Of a DNA stretch of 64,000 bases, positions 25,576 through 33,499 are shown piece by piece; within the stretch, counting starts at the first letter, position 1, and the number at the start of each line of letters is the position of its first letter. The notes below the pieces were generated by a model. That model saw nothing but the letters and a program-made list of their open reading frames with translations, searched no databases and was not told the origin of the DNA. Origin of the DNA: Microbulbifer litoralis (GTDB lineage Bacteria; Pseudomonadota; Gammaproteobacteria; Pseudomonadales; Cellvibrionaceae); NCBI RefSeq assembly GCF_023634065.1, contig NZ_JALKCV010000009.1, positions 124,001 through 188,000 of the forward strand, written 5' to 3'. The position numbers were made by a program, and so were the translations under genes.

Positions 25576-26589
25576 TTACCACTCGACGCAGATCTTGCCG
25601 AAGTGGGCAGCGCTCTGCTGGTAGCGGAATGCCTCAGCCAGTTCCTGGAACGCAAAAGTGCGATCGATGACCGGGCGAATGCCCGTCTCGTTCAGTGCTG
25701 CCACATAGTCCTGCTGCTGGCGGCGGGTACCGACGATCAGGCCCTGCAGGCGCGCCTGTTTGGCCATCAGCAGTGCCGTGGGTACCTCGCCGGCGCGGCC
25801 GGTCAGCACACCGATCAGGGCGATATGGCCTCCTGCGCGCACCGCGTCGATCGACTGCGCCAGGGTGCCCGGACCGCCCACCTCGACAATATGGTCGGCG
25901 CCGCGACCGCCGGTGAGTTCGCGGACTTTGCGGCCCCAGTGTTCCTCGCGCCGGTAATTGATCGTGTGGTCGGCACCCAGGGCCCGGGCCTGTTCCAGCT
26001 TGTCGTCGGAGGACGAAGTCACGATCACCGCCGCGCCCATGGCCTTGGCGATCTGCAGTGCGCAGATGGAGACACCGCCAGTGCCGAGCGCCAGCACGGT
26101 ATCGCCGGCCTTGAGCGGGCCGTCGGCCACCAGCGCCCGCCAGGCGGTCAGGCCGGCGGTGGTGATGGTGGCGGCTTCCGCGTGGCTCCAGCCTTCCGGT
26201 GCCAGTGTGAAGGCGCCGGCGGGCCTGACGGCGTGGCTGACAGCGAAGCCGTCCATGCCGTCGCCAGGCGTGCCGGCAAAGTTGCTGACGCTGTTCCCCG
26301 GTGCGCCGTCCGGCCAGTGCGGGAAAAAGCCGGATACCACCCGGTCCCCGGGTGCAAACCCGGTGACGCCTTCGCCGACCGATTCCACGATACCGGCACC
26401 GTCGGACATCAACACCCGGTCTTTTTCTGTGGGGATCTGGCCCGAGGCCACAAGGAGATCGTGAAAATTCAGGGAAGTGGCGTGGATGGCGACCCGGATC
26501 ATGCCGGGGCCGGGCTCACCGGGGTCGGGGATGTCCCTGACTGCGAGCTGATCCAGCCCGCCCGGCCCCTGTACGACAAATGCTTTCAT
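25576..26589 (-). CDS. Zinc-independent quinone oxidoreductase-like dehydrogenase (MDR superfamily)
   Basis: A 337-residue medium-chain dehydrogenase/reductase. The N-terminal GroES-like domain has LNFHDLLVASGQIP and SDGAGIVESVGEGV; the Rossmann domain has VLALGTGGVSICALQIAKAMGA and GADHTINYR. The structural-zinc Cys cluster of classical alcohol dehydrogenases is absent, which places it with quinone oxidoreductase-like members that use NADPH. The natural substrate is unknown. Its start codon overlaps the stop of the upstream recombinase gene by four bases (ATGA type), so it is translated from the recombinase transcript, an unusual partnership. Confidence 0.9.
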   Translation of the reverse strand: MKAFVVQGPGGLDQLAVRDIPDPGEPGPGMIRVAIHATSLNFHDLLVASGQIPTEKDRVLMSDGAGIVESVGEGVTGFAPGDRVVSGFFPHWPDGAPGNSVSNFAGTPGDGMDGFAVSHAVRPAGAFTLAPEGWSHAEAATITTAGLTAWRALVADGPLKAGDTVLALGTGGVSICALQIAKAMGAAVIVTSSSDDKLEQARALGADHTINYRREEHWGRKVRELTGGRGADHIVEVGGPGTLAQSIDAVRAGGHIALIGVLTGRAGEVPTALLMAKQARLQGLIVGTRRQQQDYVAALNETGIRPVIDRTFAFQELAEAFRYQQSAAHFGKICVEW

Positions 26590-27605
26590 GGGTCTACTCC
26601 GTTGTTACTTTCGTTCATCAGGTGCGCCACCTTTTCCATCAATGGGTCGGTGGCGTTCTCGGTCAGCTGTTGGCCTTCCTCGATATACTCCCAGACGGTC
26701 GCATCGCTTTTCCAGCCGCCCTGTTTCTTGATCAGCTCGAAGTCCACCTTTTCCCGCGCGGCGGAGGTGGACAGGCCGCGGCGAAAGCTGTGGCTGCTCA
26801 ACTCGCCGGCGAATTCAAGCCCGCAGGCCGCGCCCAGTTTTTTCAGCAACTCGTTCACGCTGCCCGGGCTCAAGTGTCGAGGCTGTACCTGGTCCCAGCG
26901 GTTGACCGCGCGAAATACCGGCCCTTCCGTAATCCCCGCCGCGTCGAGCCACTGCCGCAGAGCAGCGGCGGGGCACACCAGCGGATCGCCAAAGGGCAGG
27001 GCGCGGGTAATCCCCTGTCCTCTCTGATCGGTTTTCGATCTCGGCAGATGCACCAGCAACCCTTCTTCCTCCCAGGCCAGGTCCTCGACCCGGATCGCCA
27101 CCAGCTCGCTGCGCCGGAAGGCGCCGAAGAAGCCGGCCAGTAGCAGTGCCAGGTCCCGCTGCTTCTTTTTGCTGTCCGGCTGTGCGCGCAGGTACCGTGT
27201 CATGGCCGCGATCTGTTCCAGGCGCAGGGCCCTGGCTTTCCGCTTGGGTCGCCCGTGCAGGCGCCGGATACCATCCATGGTCTTCCGTACCAGTGGATCG
27301 GTCACCGGGTCGACGATGCGCTGGTAGCGGTGCCACTGGCCGATGGCAGTCAGGTGCAGTTCCAGCGTGCGCGGATTGACTGCCTCGGCGCGGTCGAGCA
27401 GGTAGCGCACGAGTACGTGGCCGTCTGTTGGCAGCCGTCCGCCCCATTTCTCGAACTGGCGGATCGCCGAGCGGTACGCCCGGCGGGTGCTGTCCGAGGT
27501 GGCCGCGTGGAGGTATTTCTGTAGGGCTCCATCCGAAGCCAGTGCCGTACCGGTATCGGCAACGGAGTTGCCGTGGGGGTGCGGTTTCGGGGGGTTCTTG
27601 TTCAT
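26586..27605 (-). CDS. Tyrosine recombinase / phage-type integrase
   Basis: A 339-residue site-specific recombinase. The N-terminal SAM-like core-binding domain covers about residues 25-115 (SDSTRRAYRSAIRQFEKW). The catalytic domain carries the expected residues: Arg in GAFRRSELVAIR, His and Arg in SHSFRRG, Trp in QGGWKSD, and the nucleophile Tyr in VWEYIEEG. It would cut and rejoin DNA at specific sites, as in integrated elements or integron-like systems. No prophage genes surround it, and the next 650 bases contain only a decayed gene, so it may be the remnant of an element, now coupled to the oxidoreductase. No attachment repeat could be identified by eye. Confidence 0.9.
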   Translation of the reverse strand: MNKNPPKPHPHGNSVADTGTALASDGALQKYLHAATSDSTRRAYRSAIRQFEKWGGRLPTDGHVLVRYLLDRAEAVNPRTLELHLTAIGQWHRYQRIVDPVTDPLVRKTMDGIRRLHGRPKRKARALRLEQIAAMTRYLRAQPDSKKKQRDLALLLAGFFGAFRRSELVAIRVEDLAWEEEGLLVHLPRSKTDQRGQGITRALPFGDPLVCPAAALRQWLDAAGITEGPVFRAVNRWDQVQPRHLSPGSVNELLKKLGAACGLEFAGELSSHSFRRGLSTSAAREKVDFELIKKQGGWKSDATVWEYIEEGQQLTENATDPLMEKVAHLMNESNNGVDP

Positions 27606-27647
27606 AGGCTTACTGTTCGGGAGGCGCTTTCACAGGGTTGAGAGTGG

Positions 27648-27960
27648 TTGCTGGCCATCCTCGGCTGTTCGCGACCATCATCGTTTTGCCACAAAGTGCA
27701 GATTGCACTATATGAGGCCGGCATACCTTTCGATGCCCGATCGTCGATCTTCCAGGTCCCGCTGATCGAACACGCTTTCTGGCGCTCTCGCTCATGGGCA
27801 AGATCTACTGCTCCAAGGCAGTGCGCGCGACGCAACAGTGCCAGAAATGTCCATCATAATCGAGTGTCTGGATTGGTACTGTCGCGGCAAGCTCTGGAAC
27901 AGGATGCCGCAACGTTTCCCGGAATTATGATATGGCGGAGCTTCCGCGGTCCTAACCCAC
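27648..27960 (+). pseudogene. Decayed glutathione S-transferase
   Basis: Pieces of a GST can be read in order across more than one frame: SSFCHKVQIALYEAGIPFDAR (thioredoxin-like N-terminal domain) from about 27676, RFLALSLMGKI from about 27776, RDATVPEMSIIIECLDWY from about 27828, and a weak ALEQDAATFPGIMIW near 27893. In intact homologues these follow one another as SFC-KV, GKIP, and TVPES-IIEYL. At least one frameshift lies between the first and second pieces, and the C-terminal helical domain is missing or unrecognisable. From about 27960 to 28257 I see no gene. Confidence 0.75.
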
Positions 27961-28257
27961 AAAAGCCGGATGTCTTATTTCACGCACCGTCGGACGAGCG
28001 ATGACGCGACATGATAGAGCGCCTGGCCCGACATCCCCTGACGGTATTCGAATTGGCGGAGCCCACCAGTATGCGGCAGATCGTGATTCTTGAGGCGGAG
28101 TCGACGTACAACAGCAGCGGTTGGTGAGCACAGGGAAAGGCATGGATCGCCTTGTGGCAGTGATCGACAGCGGAGCCGGCTCTGCATAGTCTGATTAGGC
28201 CCGGTGCGGGCTATTCCGCCGATGTAAAATAGTTTGCCAAATGGTGAACTTTTTAGT

Positions 28258-28605
28258 ATGGTTCTCCATATGGCAAACAATGAACTCTCCCTCGATAGAA
28301 CCTTTCACGCCCTGTCTGACCCGACCAGGCGATCGGTCATTGAGCAGCTTATGGGTGGTCCGGCGACGGTGAAAAGCCTGTCGGAACCGTTTGCCATAGG
28401 TCTGCCTTCATTCATGAAACACATCAAGGTGCTTGAAGATTGCGGCCTTATCAGTTCCCAGAAAAAGGGGCGTGTTCGAACCTGTGAGATAAACCCTGTA
28501 CAGCTGGTCGTTGTGGAAAAATGGTTATCGGAGCAGCGCGCTCTCTGGGAGAGCCGGACCGACCGGCTTGCAGAATATGTCGAAGCTCTCAATGCCAAGG
28601 AGTAA
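28258..28605 (+). CDS. ArsR-family transcriptional regulator
   Basis: A 115-residue winged HTH protein. The core is LDRTFHALSDPTRRSVIEQLMGG, followed by LPSFMKHIKVLEDCGLISSQKKGRVRTCEI, the ArsR subgroup that accompanies SRPBCC (AHSA1-type) proteins; the Cys ligands of metal-sensing ArsR members are absent from the recognition helix. I favour the ATG at 28258 (MVLHMANNE); starts at 28234 and 28270 are also in frame. The SRPBCC gene follows after 4 bases, making a two-gene operon that the regulator probably controls. Confidence 0.9.
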   Translation: MVLHMANNELSLDRTFHALSDPTRRSVIEQLMGGPATVKSLSEPFAIGLPSFMKHIKVLEDCGLISSQKKGRVRTCEINPVQLVVVEKWLSEQRALWESRTDRLAEYVEALNAKE

Positions 28606-28609
28606 TCCA

Positions 28610-29080
28610 ATGACTGTTGAACATGCAGAACTCAGTATCTCACGTATCATTCAGGCCCCGCGCGCCGTCGTCTGGTCCGCCTGGGCAGAAAAAGAACACT
28701 TTGAAAAATGGTGGATACCAGAGCCCATGATTTGCAAGGTGATGAAAATGGACATGAATCCCGGGGGAGGCTTTGAAACCCGGATGAGCGAAGACGGCAA
28801 CACTTTTCAACCACACGTTGAGGGTTGTTTTCTCGAGATTGTTCCGCAACGACGCCTGGTATTCACCACAGCTCTTACCGAAAGCTGGAAGCCCAATGAG
28901 CCCTGGCTGGCCCTGACGGCCATTATCAGTATGGAGGATGAAGGTGAGGCTACAAAGTATAGCGCTCGGGTGCTGCATAAAACCCCGGAGGATAGTCGCA
29001 AGCACCAGGAGATGGGATTCGAGAAAGGTTGGGGGACCTGTATCGACCAGCTGGGAAAGCTGGCAATGAAGCTGGCTTGA
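28610..29080 (+). CDS. SRPBCC / AHSA1-domain protein
   Basis: A 156-residue START-like (SRPBCC, Activator of Hsp90 ATPase homologue 1-like) protein. Diagnostic segments are SISRIIQAPRAVVWSAWAEKEHFEKWW, PGGGFETRM, and the C-terminal HQEMGFEKGWGTCIDQLGKLA. The fold makes a deep hydrophobic pocket for a lipid or aromatic ligand, but the ligand of this group is not known. The ATG at 28610 lies 4 bases after the ArsR stop, and the pair is a common conserved operon in proteobacteria. Confidence 0.9.
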   Translation: MTVEHAELSISRIIQAPRAVVWSAWAEKEHFEKWWIPEPMICKVMKMDMNPGGGFETRMSEDGNTFQPHVEGCFLEIVPQRRLVFTTALTESWKPNEPWLALTAIISMEDEGEATKYSARVLHKTPEDSRKHQEMGFEKGWGTCIDQLGKLAMKLA

Positions 29081-29167
29081 ACTAATCCAACTTACTTACA
29101 TGGATGAATTTGGATTAGTTGTAGTAGTTCAGATCAAATCTGAACTAATCCATCTGAACTACTACAA
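29077..29167. terminator. Compound hairpin after the ArsR-SRPBCC operon
   Basis: A 16-base perfect stem, TTGTAGTAGTTCAGAT (29119-29134) with its complement at 29152-29167, contains a nested TCAGAT/ATCTGA pair. The words AACTAATCC and GGATTAGTT recur around it (29080-29090, 29111-29120, 29142-29151), so alternative stems can form. It lies between converging genes and probably ends both transcripts, though the T-run is short. Confidence 0.6.
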
Positions 29168-29180
29168 TTTATCTACTGGC

Positions 29181-30659
29181 TCAGCGAGTGGCTTCGATCT
29201 CAGGTGGTGTCCAGTTCCCGCTCGTGATCGCCTCTTTCGGCCAGTACGCCCGAATGTAGAGTGAGAAATTACCCTGTGGGGCTGGCAGCCAGTTCGCTTC
29301 ACGCTTGCCGCCAGGGCTTTCCGCCTGGACATACAGGGTCAGGCTACCATCGTCATTCTTGATCAAGGTCTTGTTCTTGGTGCCCAGCGAATAGCGATTG
29401 AGTTCGTTGGGATGAAAAAAGTGTTGTTCGTTATACAGTGTCAGAGACCAGAAACCGTCTACAGGTGGAAGCTCTCCCTGGGCGAAGGTCACTGTGTAGG
29501 CGTTTCCCCCATCCAGGCGTTTGCCTGAACTGTCGAAATCCGAACCGAAGTACATGGTTTCGTTCGGTACGTTTGAAAACATGTTCCCCTTGGCTGTTGC
29601 CGTGCGCTGGAAGTAGTCGTAGCCGAAACGCGCAGCATTTTTCTGTGTACGCCAACCGTTGCCGGCATCGACTCCGTTATTGCGGAATTGGAACATCTCC
29701 TTGATCACGGTGTTTTCCGTTTCCTCCGCAGCCTGGATGAGGACCTTTTGCAGCGCAGGATCTTTCGCTGCAGCATCGAGGACAAAGCTGATCGACGCAT
29801 AAATTGCTTCTTCTCCCGGTAGAGGAGGAACCTGTTGCATGACCACTGGCAGGATCTCAAAAAACTTGTTTGGTACGACCCATTGAGTCTCACCTTTGCC
29901 ACCTTTATTCGGATTGGGAATCCCGGGTGCTTCCGACCAGTCGATGGTTTTCATCTTGCCGTTGAATTCTGACAGAGGGTAGGCGACCACCTGGTCGATC
30001 ATCGGCTGTATTGCCTTCCGGTCTTCCGCGGTGTCGTCCATGAATATCCTCGGAAATACCGCACCCAGGTTGGTGGGAGAGCGGTAGACTGCTTCGATCC
30101 CTTCTGGAATATCGCCTTTCCAGTCCGGGCCGACAAGGAGGTAGTGGCCCGGCTTGGTACTGTACTGGATCCCCATCGCCGCAAAGGAATCAGAGCGCTG
30201 GTCCACTACCTGGTAAACCCAGAAGCGATCGCCAAAATCCGGAACCTGGATTACGACCGGCTCCTTGTCCAGAGCGAGGAATCCAGCACCGTATACAACA
30301 TCCTGATTTGGTGATGTGACAAAGCGCTGCTCAGGCGCGAGGTAGTCCGAAAGCATCGCCAGTTGGTTCAGCGGTGCAACCGGCAGTACCCCACCCAAGA
30401 GGCCAGGGTGGGGCGCAGTGCTGAACAACGTCTGTCGGTTGTGCATGTTGACCAGCGGCCAGCCCCAGATATAAGCAAAACGCCCGATGGCAGCAGCATA
30501 CGCTGGTGAGACTGGCGCGCCATTTACCGGCGGAGGGACATCTGCTGCCGTTTTCGGTGCTGGTACCTGCCCCTTGGGTATCGCTGTATCCCGGGCGAGC
30601 AACGGCGCTTCCACCATCAGTACAAGCATCGCGATTGCTAACACTTTCCGGAGAGTCAT
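29181..30659 (-). CDS. Exported DUF1254/DUF1214 protein, long form
   Basis: A 492-residue protein. The ATG at 30659 (MTLRKVLAIAMLVLMVEAPLLA) follows GGGGCA and gives a signal peptide. It contains an N-terminal DUF1254 domain (FAYIWGWPLVNMHNRQTLF, SPNQDVVYGAGFLALDKEP) and a C-terminal DUF1214 domain (GELPPVDGFWSLTLYNEQHFFHPNELNRYSLG, ending LPAPQGNFSLYIRAYWPKE). These domains occur together in periplasmic or secreted proteins of unknown biochemical role. It is divergent from the arylsulfatase gene, with 209 bases between starts, and is the first of five DUF1254/1214 proteins in the sulfate-ester island. Function unknown; a binding or hydrolytic role on lipophilic substrates can only be guessed. 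Confidence 0.88.
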   Translation of the reverse strand: MTLRKVLAIAMLVLMVEAPLLARDTAIPKGQVPAPKTAADVPPPVNGAPVSPAYAAAIGRFAYIWGWPLVNMHNRQTLFSTAPHPGLLGGVLPVAPLNQLAMLSDYLAPEQRFVTSPNQDVVYGAGFLALDKEPVVIQVPDFGDRFWVYQVVDQRSDSFAAMGIQYSTKPGHYLLVGPDWKGDIPEGIEAVYRSPTNLGAVFPRIFMDDTAEDRKAIQPMIDQVVAYPLSEFNGKMKTIDWSEAPGIPNPNKGGKGETQWVVPNKFFEILPVVMQQVPPLPGEEAIYASISFVLDAAAKDPALQKVLIQAAEETENTVIKEMFQFRNNGVDAGNGWRTQKNAARFGYDYFQRTATAKGNMFSNVPNETMYFGSDFDSSGKRLDGGNAYTVTFAQGELPPVDGFWSLTLYNEQHFFHPNELNRYSLGTKNKTLIKNDDGSLTLYVQAESPGGKREANWLPAPQGNFSLYIRAYWPKEAITSGNWTPPEIEATR

Positions 30660-30868
30660 AGAGTGCCCCAACTGAAAAACGTTGATTAGATCTAACCTTA
30701 GCTGAACTCTGTCTGCTTATTGAGACTCAAGATAAGACGCTCTGGTTTGCCTGCTAGGCTGGGATTTGAAACTTCAAATCACATCTATAAATAGTAGGAG
30801 CAGATGCCAGCGATTCGATCATGATACGCCAGGTGGAAAGCGGAATTGATTTAAATAGAGGTATTGAA

Positions 30869-33259
30869 ATGGCAACACTGTCATTGAAAACAACACTGTT
30901 TGTGATCCTCCTTGCGGTTGGCTTACATGCGGACGCTGTTCTGGGGGATGAAACCAGGGATCAGAAGCTGCCCCGTCAGGAGTTCCAGAGTCAGGCGACA
31001 ATTCCCTATCGCGAACAAAAGTTCACCGGGAACGTTGGCACAAGCTACAAGAACTCTGACCCAGCACAGTTTCCCAAGCCCGTGAGTGCACCGAAAGGTG
31101 CGCCAAATGTGCTTGTGGTCCTTTTGGACGACGTGGGGTTTGGTCAGTTCTCGGTATCCGGTGGGGCAATACCCTCACCATCCATGGAGAAACTGGCAGA
31201 AGAAGGGGTGTTTTATAATCGTTTTCACACGACTGCGCTATGTTCCCCGACCCGGGCCGCACTGCTGACCGGCCGAAATCACCATGTCGCCGGCACCGGA
31301 ATCATTACCGAGCTCGCTACCGGTTATGACGGATATACCGGGATGATTCCTAAGGATACGGCGACGATCGCCGAGATACTGCGCCAGAATGGCTATATCA
31401 CCTCGTGGTTCGGAAAGAACCACAATACACCGGTCTACCAGACCAGCATGATGGGGCCATTTGATCACTGGCCCAATGGGTTGGGCTTTGATCATTTTTA
31501 TGGCTTCATGGCTGGCGACACCAATCAGATTCGCCCGTTCCTGTACGAGAACCAGACTGCCATAGGCACCCCGCAGGGGGAAGATTATTACCTGAGTGTC
31601 GATCTGGCCGACAGGGCACTTCAATGGCTACAGAATGCCGAAGCCGTACAACCGGAAAAACCGTGGTTCACCTACCTGGCCCCGGCGGCAACCCACTCTC
31701 CACACCAGGCGCCTAAGGCACTGATTGATCAGTTCGCCGGTAAGTTTGATGCAGGGTGGGACGAATATCGCCGGCAGACGTTCGAGCGGCAAAAGAAACG
31801 GGGAATTGTTCCCGGCGATGCAGAACTGACCCCGAGGCCTGCCAGCTTGCCGGCCTGGGATTCACTGAATGCGGATCAGAAAAAAGTTTACAGCCGGATG
31901 ATGGAGGTATTCGCCGCATACGGTTTGCATGTGGACCAACAGGTTGGGCGTGTACTCGACTATGTCGAAAGCCTGCCGGATGCCGACAATACCCTGATTA
32001 TCTACATCGTTGGTGACAACGGTGCCTCTGCGGAAGGGGGGCTCGATGGAACCCTGAATGAGAATGCCGCATTCAATGCATACCAGATGACGCTCGACCA
32101 GATACTACCCCGCCTGGATGAGATCGGTACGGAAAAGCACTTCAACCATTTTCCCGCAGGATGGGCATGGGCCGTGGATACTCCGTTCCAGTGGACCAAA
32201 CAGGTTGCCAGTCACCTTGGTGGTGTGCGCAATGCCATGATCGTGAAGTGGCCCGCTCACTATAGCAAGGGCGGACAGATACGTTCCCAGTTCACCCATG
32301 TGATCGATATTGCCCCAACGATTCTCGAGGCGACGGGTGTCAGTGAGCCCCGTAGTGTCAATGGCACCGCGCAAACGCCTATTCAGGGCAAGAGTTTCCT
32401 GGCTTCGCTGTCGGATCCTGATACGCCGGAGACGCGGACCAGTCAATATTTCGAGATGTTTGCCAACCGCGCCATGTACAAAGATGGCTGGTGGGCGGCC
32501 TCAATGGCATTTGAACCCTGGGCGCTCACCCGTGCCGAATTCGACCCCATCACTGCAGAGTGGGAGCTTTACTACCTGGAAGAAGACTTCTCCCAGGCCA
32601 AAAACGTAGCAAAAGAGAATCCGGAGAAGTTAGAGGAACTCAAGGCTCTATGGTGGGCTCGGGCCTCTGCCAACAAGGCGTTGCCCCTCGACTGGCGCGG
32701 GCCGGAGCGCTTCAGTGCCGAGCTGACGGGAAAACCGAATCTGGCCGGGGACAGAACGAGTTTCACCTATCGAGGTAGATTCTCGGGCCTGCCAGAGGGC
32801 TCTGCCCCTGACGTGAAGAACAAGACGTTCAGCGTCACGGCCAAAGTGCAGATCAAAGACAGGGCCAACGGCATGATCTGGACCCAGGGAGGGAACACCG
32901 GTGGTTGGGCTTTCTACTTGAAGGGTGGAAAGCTGTATGCCGCCCACAATCATCTCGATGTTGAGCGTTACATAGTACAGAGTGAAAGTCAGGTTCCCGG
33001 AGGGAAGCGGACGCTGGAGATGAAGTTTGACTATAAAGGCGGCAACGAAATGGGTGGTCCCGGTACCGTAATATTGCTGGTAGACGGGAAAAAAGTGGGA
33101 TCCGGTAACATCGAAAAAACAACGCCATTTAAGTACTCAGTGTCGGAAAACCAGGATATCGGCACCGATACAGGTACACCGATAACCTACGATTACCAGA
33201 CTCCCTTGAACTTTGAGGGCAGATTGGAAGAGGTGTCCATAAAGCTGGATGGTGACTGA
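30869..33259 (+). CDS. Exported Cys-type arylsulfatase
   Basis: A 796-residue sulfatase (S1 family). The ATG at 30869 follows AGAGG and gives a signal peptide ending about DAVLG. The active-site signature is CSPTR at 125-129, whose Cys is converted to formylglycine by a maturase not encoded in this window. Metal ligands appear as LLDDVGFG (Asp87, Asp88) and GDNGAS. The chain is longer than the Pseudomonas AtsA type (about 530 residues). The extra C-terminal part (about residue 640 on, FSVTAKVQIKDRANGMIWTQGG) looks like a LamG/concanavalin-type beta sandwich. It hydrolyses an aryl or alkyl sulfate ester in the periplasm. Divergent from a DUF1254 gene and followed by an alkylsulfatase 240 bases on. 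Confidence 0.93.
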   Translation: MATLSLKTTLFVILLAVGLHADAVLGDETRDQKLPRQEFQSQATIPYREQKFTGNVGTSYKNSDPAQFPKPVSAPKGAPNVLVVLLDDVGFGQFSVSGGAIPSPSMEKLAEEGVFYNRFHTTALCSPTRAALLTGRNHHVAGTGIITELATGYDGYTGMIPKDTATIAEILRQNGYITSWFGKNHNTPVYQTSMMGPFDHWPNGLGFDHFYGFMAGDTNQIRPFLYENQTAIGTPQGEDYYLSVDLADRALQWLQNAEAVQPEKPWFTYLAPAATHSPHQAPKALIDQFAGKFDAGWDEYRRQTFERQKKRGIVPGDAELTPRPASLPAWDSLNADQKKVYSRMMEVFAAYGLHVDQQVGRVLDYVESLPDADNTLIIYIVGDNGASAEGGLDGTLNENAAFNAYQMTLDQILPRLDEIGTEKHFNHFPAGWAWAVDTPFQWTKQVASHLGGVRNAMIVKWPAHYSKGGQIRSQFTHVIDIAPTILEATGVSEPRSVNGTAQTPIQGKSFLASLSDPDTPETRTSQYFEMFANRAMYKDGWWAASMAFEPWALTRAEFDPITAEWELYYLEEDFSQAKNVAKENPEKLEELKALWWARASANKALPLDWRGPERFSAELTGKPNLAGDRTSFTYRGRFSGLPEGSAPDVKNKTFSVTAKVQIKDRANGMIWTQGGNTGGWAFYLKGGKLYAAHNHLDVERYIVQSESQVPGGKRTLEMKFDYKGGNEMGGPGTVILLVDGKKVGSGNIEKTTPFKYSVSENQDIGTDTGTPITYDYQTPLNFEGRLEEVSIKLDGD

Positions 33260-33499
33260 GTATACTTATTCAAAATTCGATAACCTCAAGGGGTTTACGC
33301 AACTCCCGATACGCTACAACCCTGGCTGGCCAGTCGGAAACCCCGGAAAGGGTAGGAAAAGTACTCGGATCATGGCGATGGATCGCAGGGAATTTATTGT
33401 TATTTATAAATCTTCAATGCAGAGTTGGACGATTTATAGAAGTGGGCTTTTACCTGAATTTGCACGCTTCCCAATAGAGTCCAGAAAGGAAAATATGTC

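Noticed and set aside
28005-28257. A 63-101 codon minus-strand open frame upstream of the ArsR gene
   Set aside because: Cys/Ser/Arg-rich product with no resemblance to known proteins, overlapping a pseudogene region.
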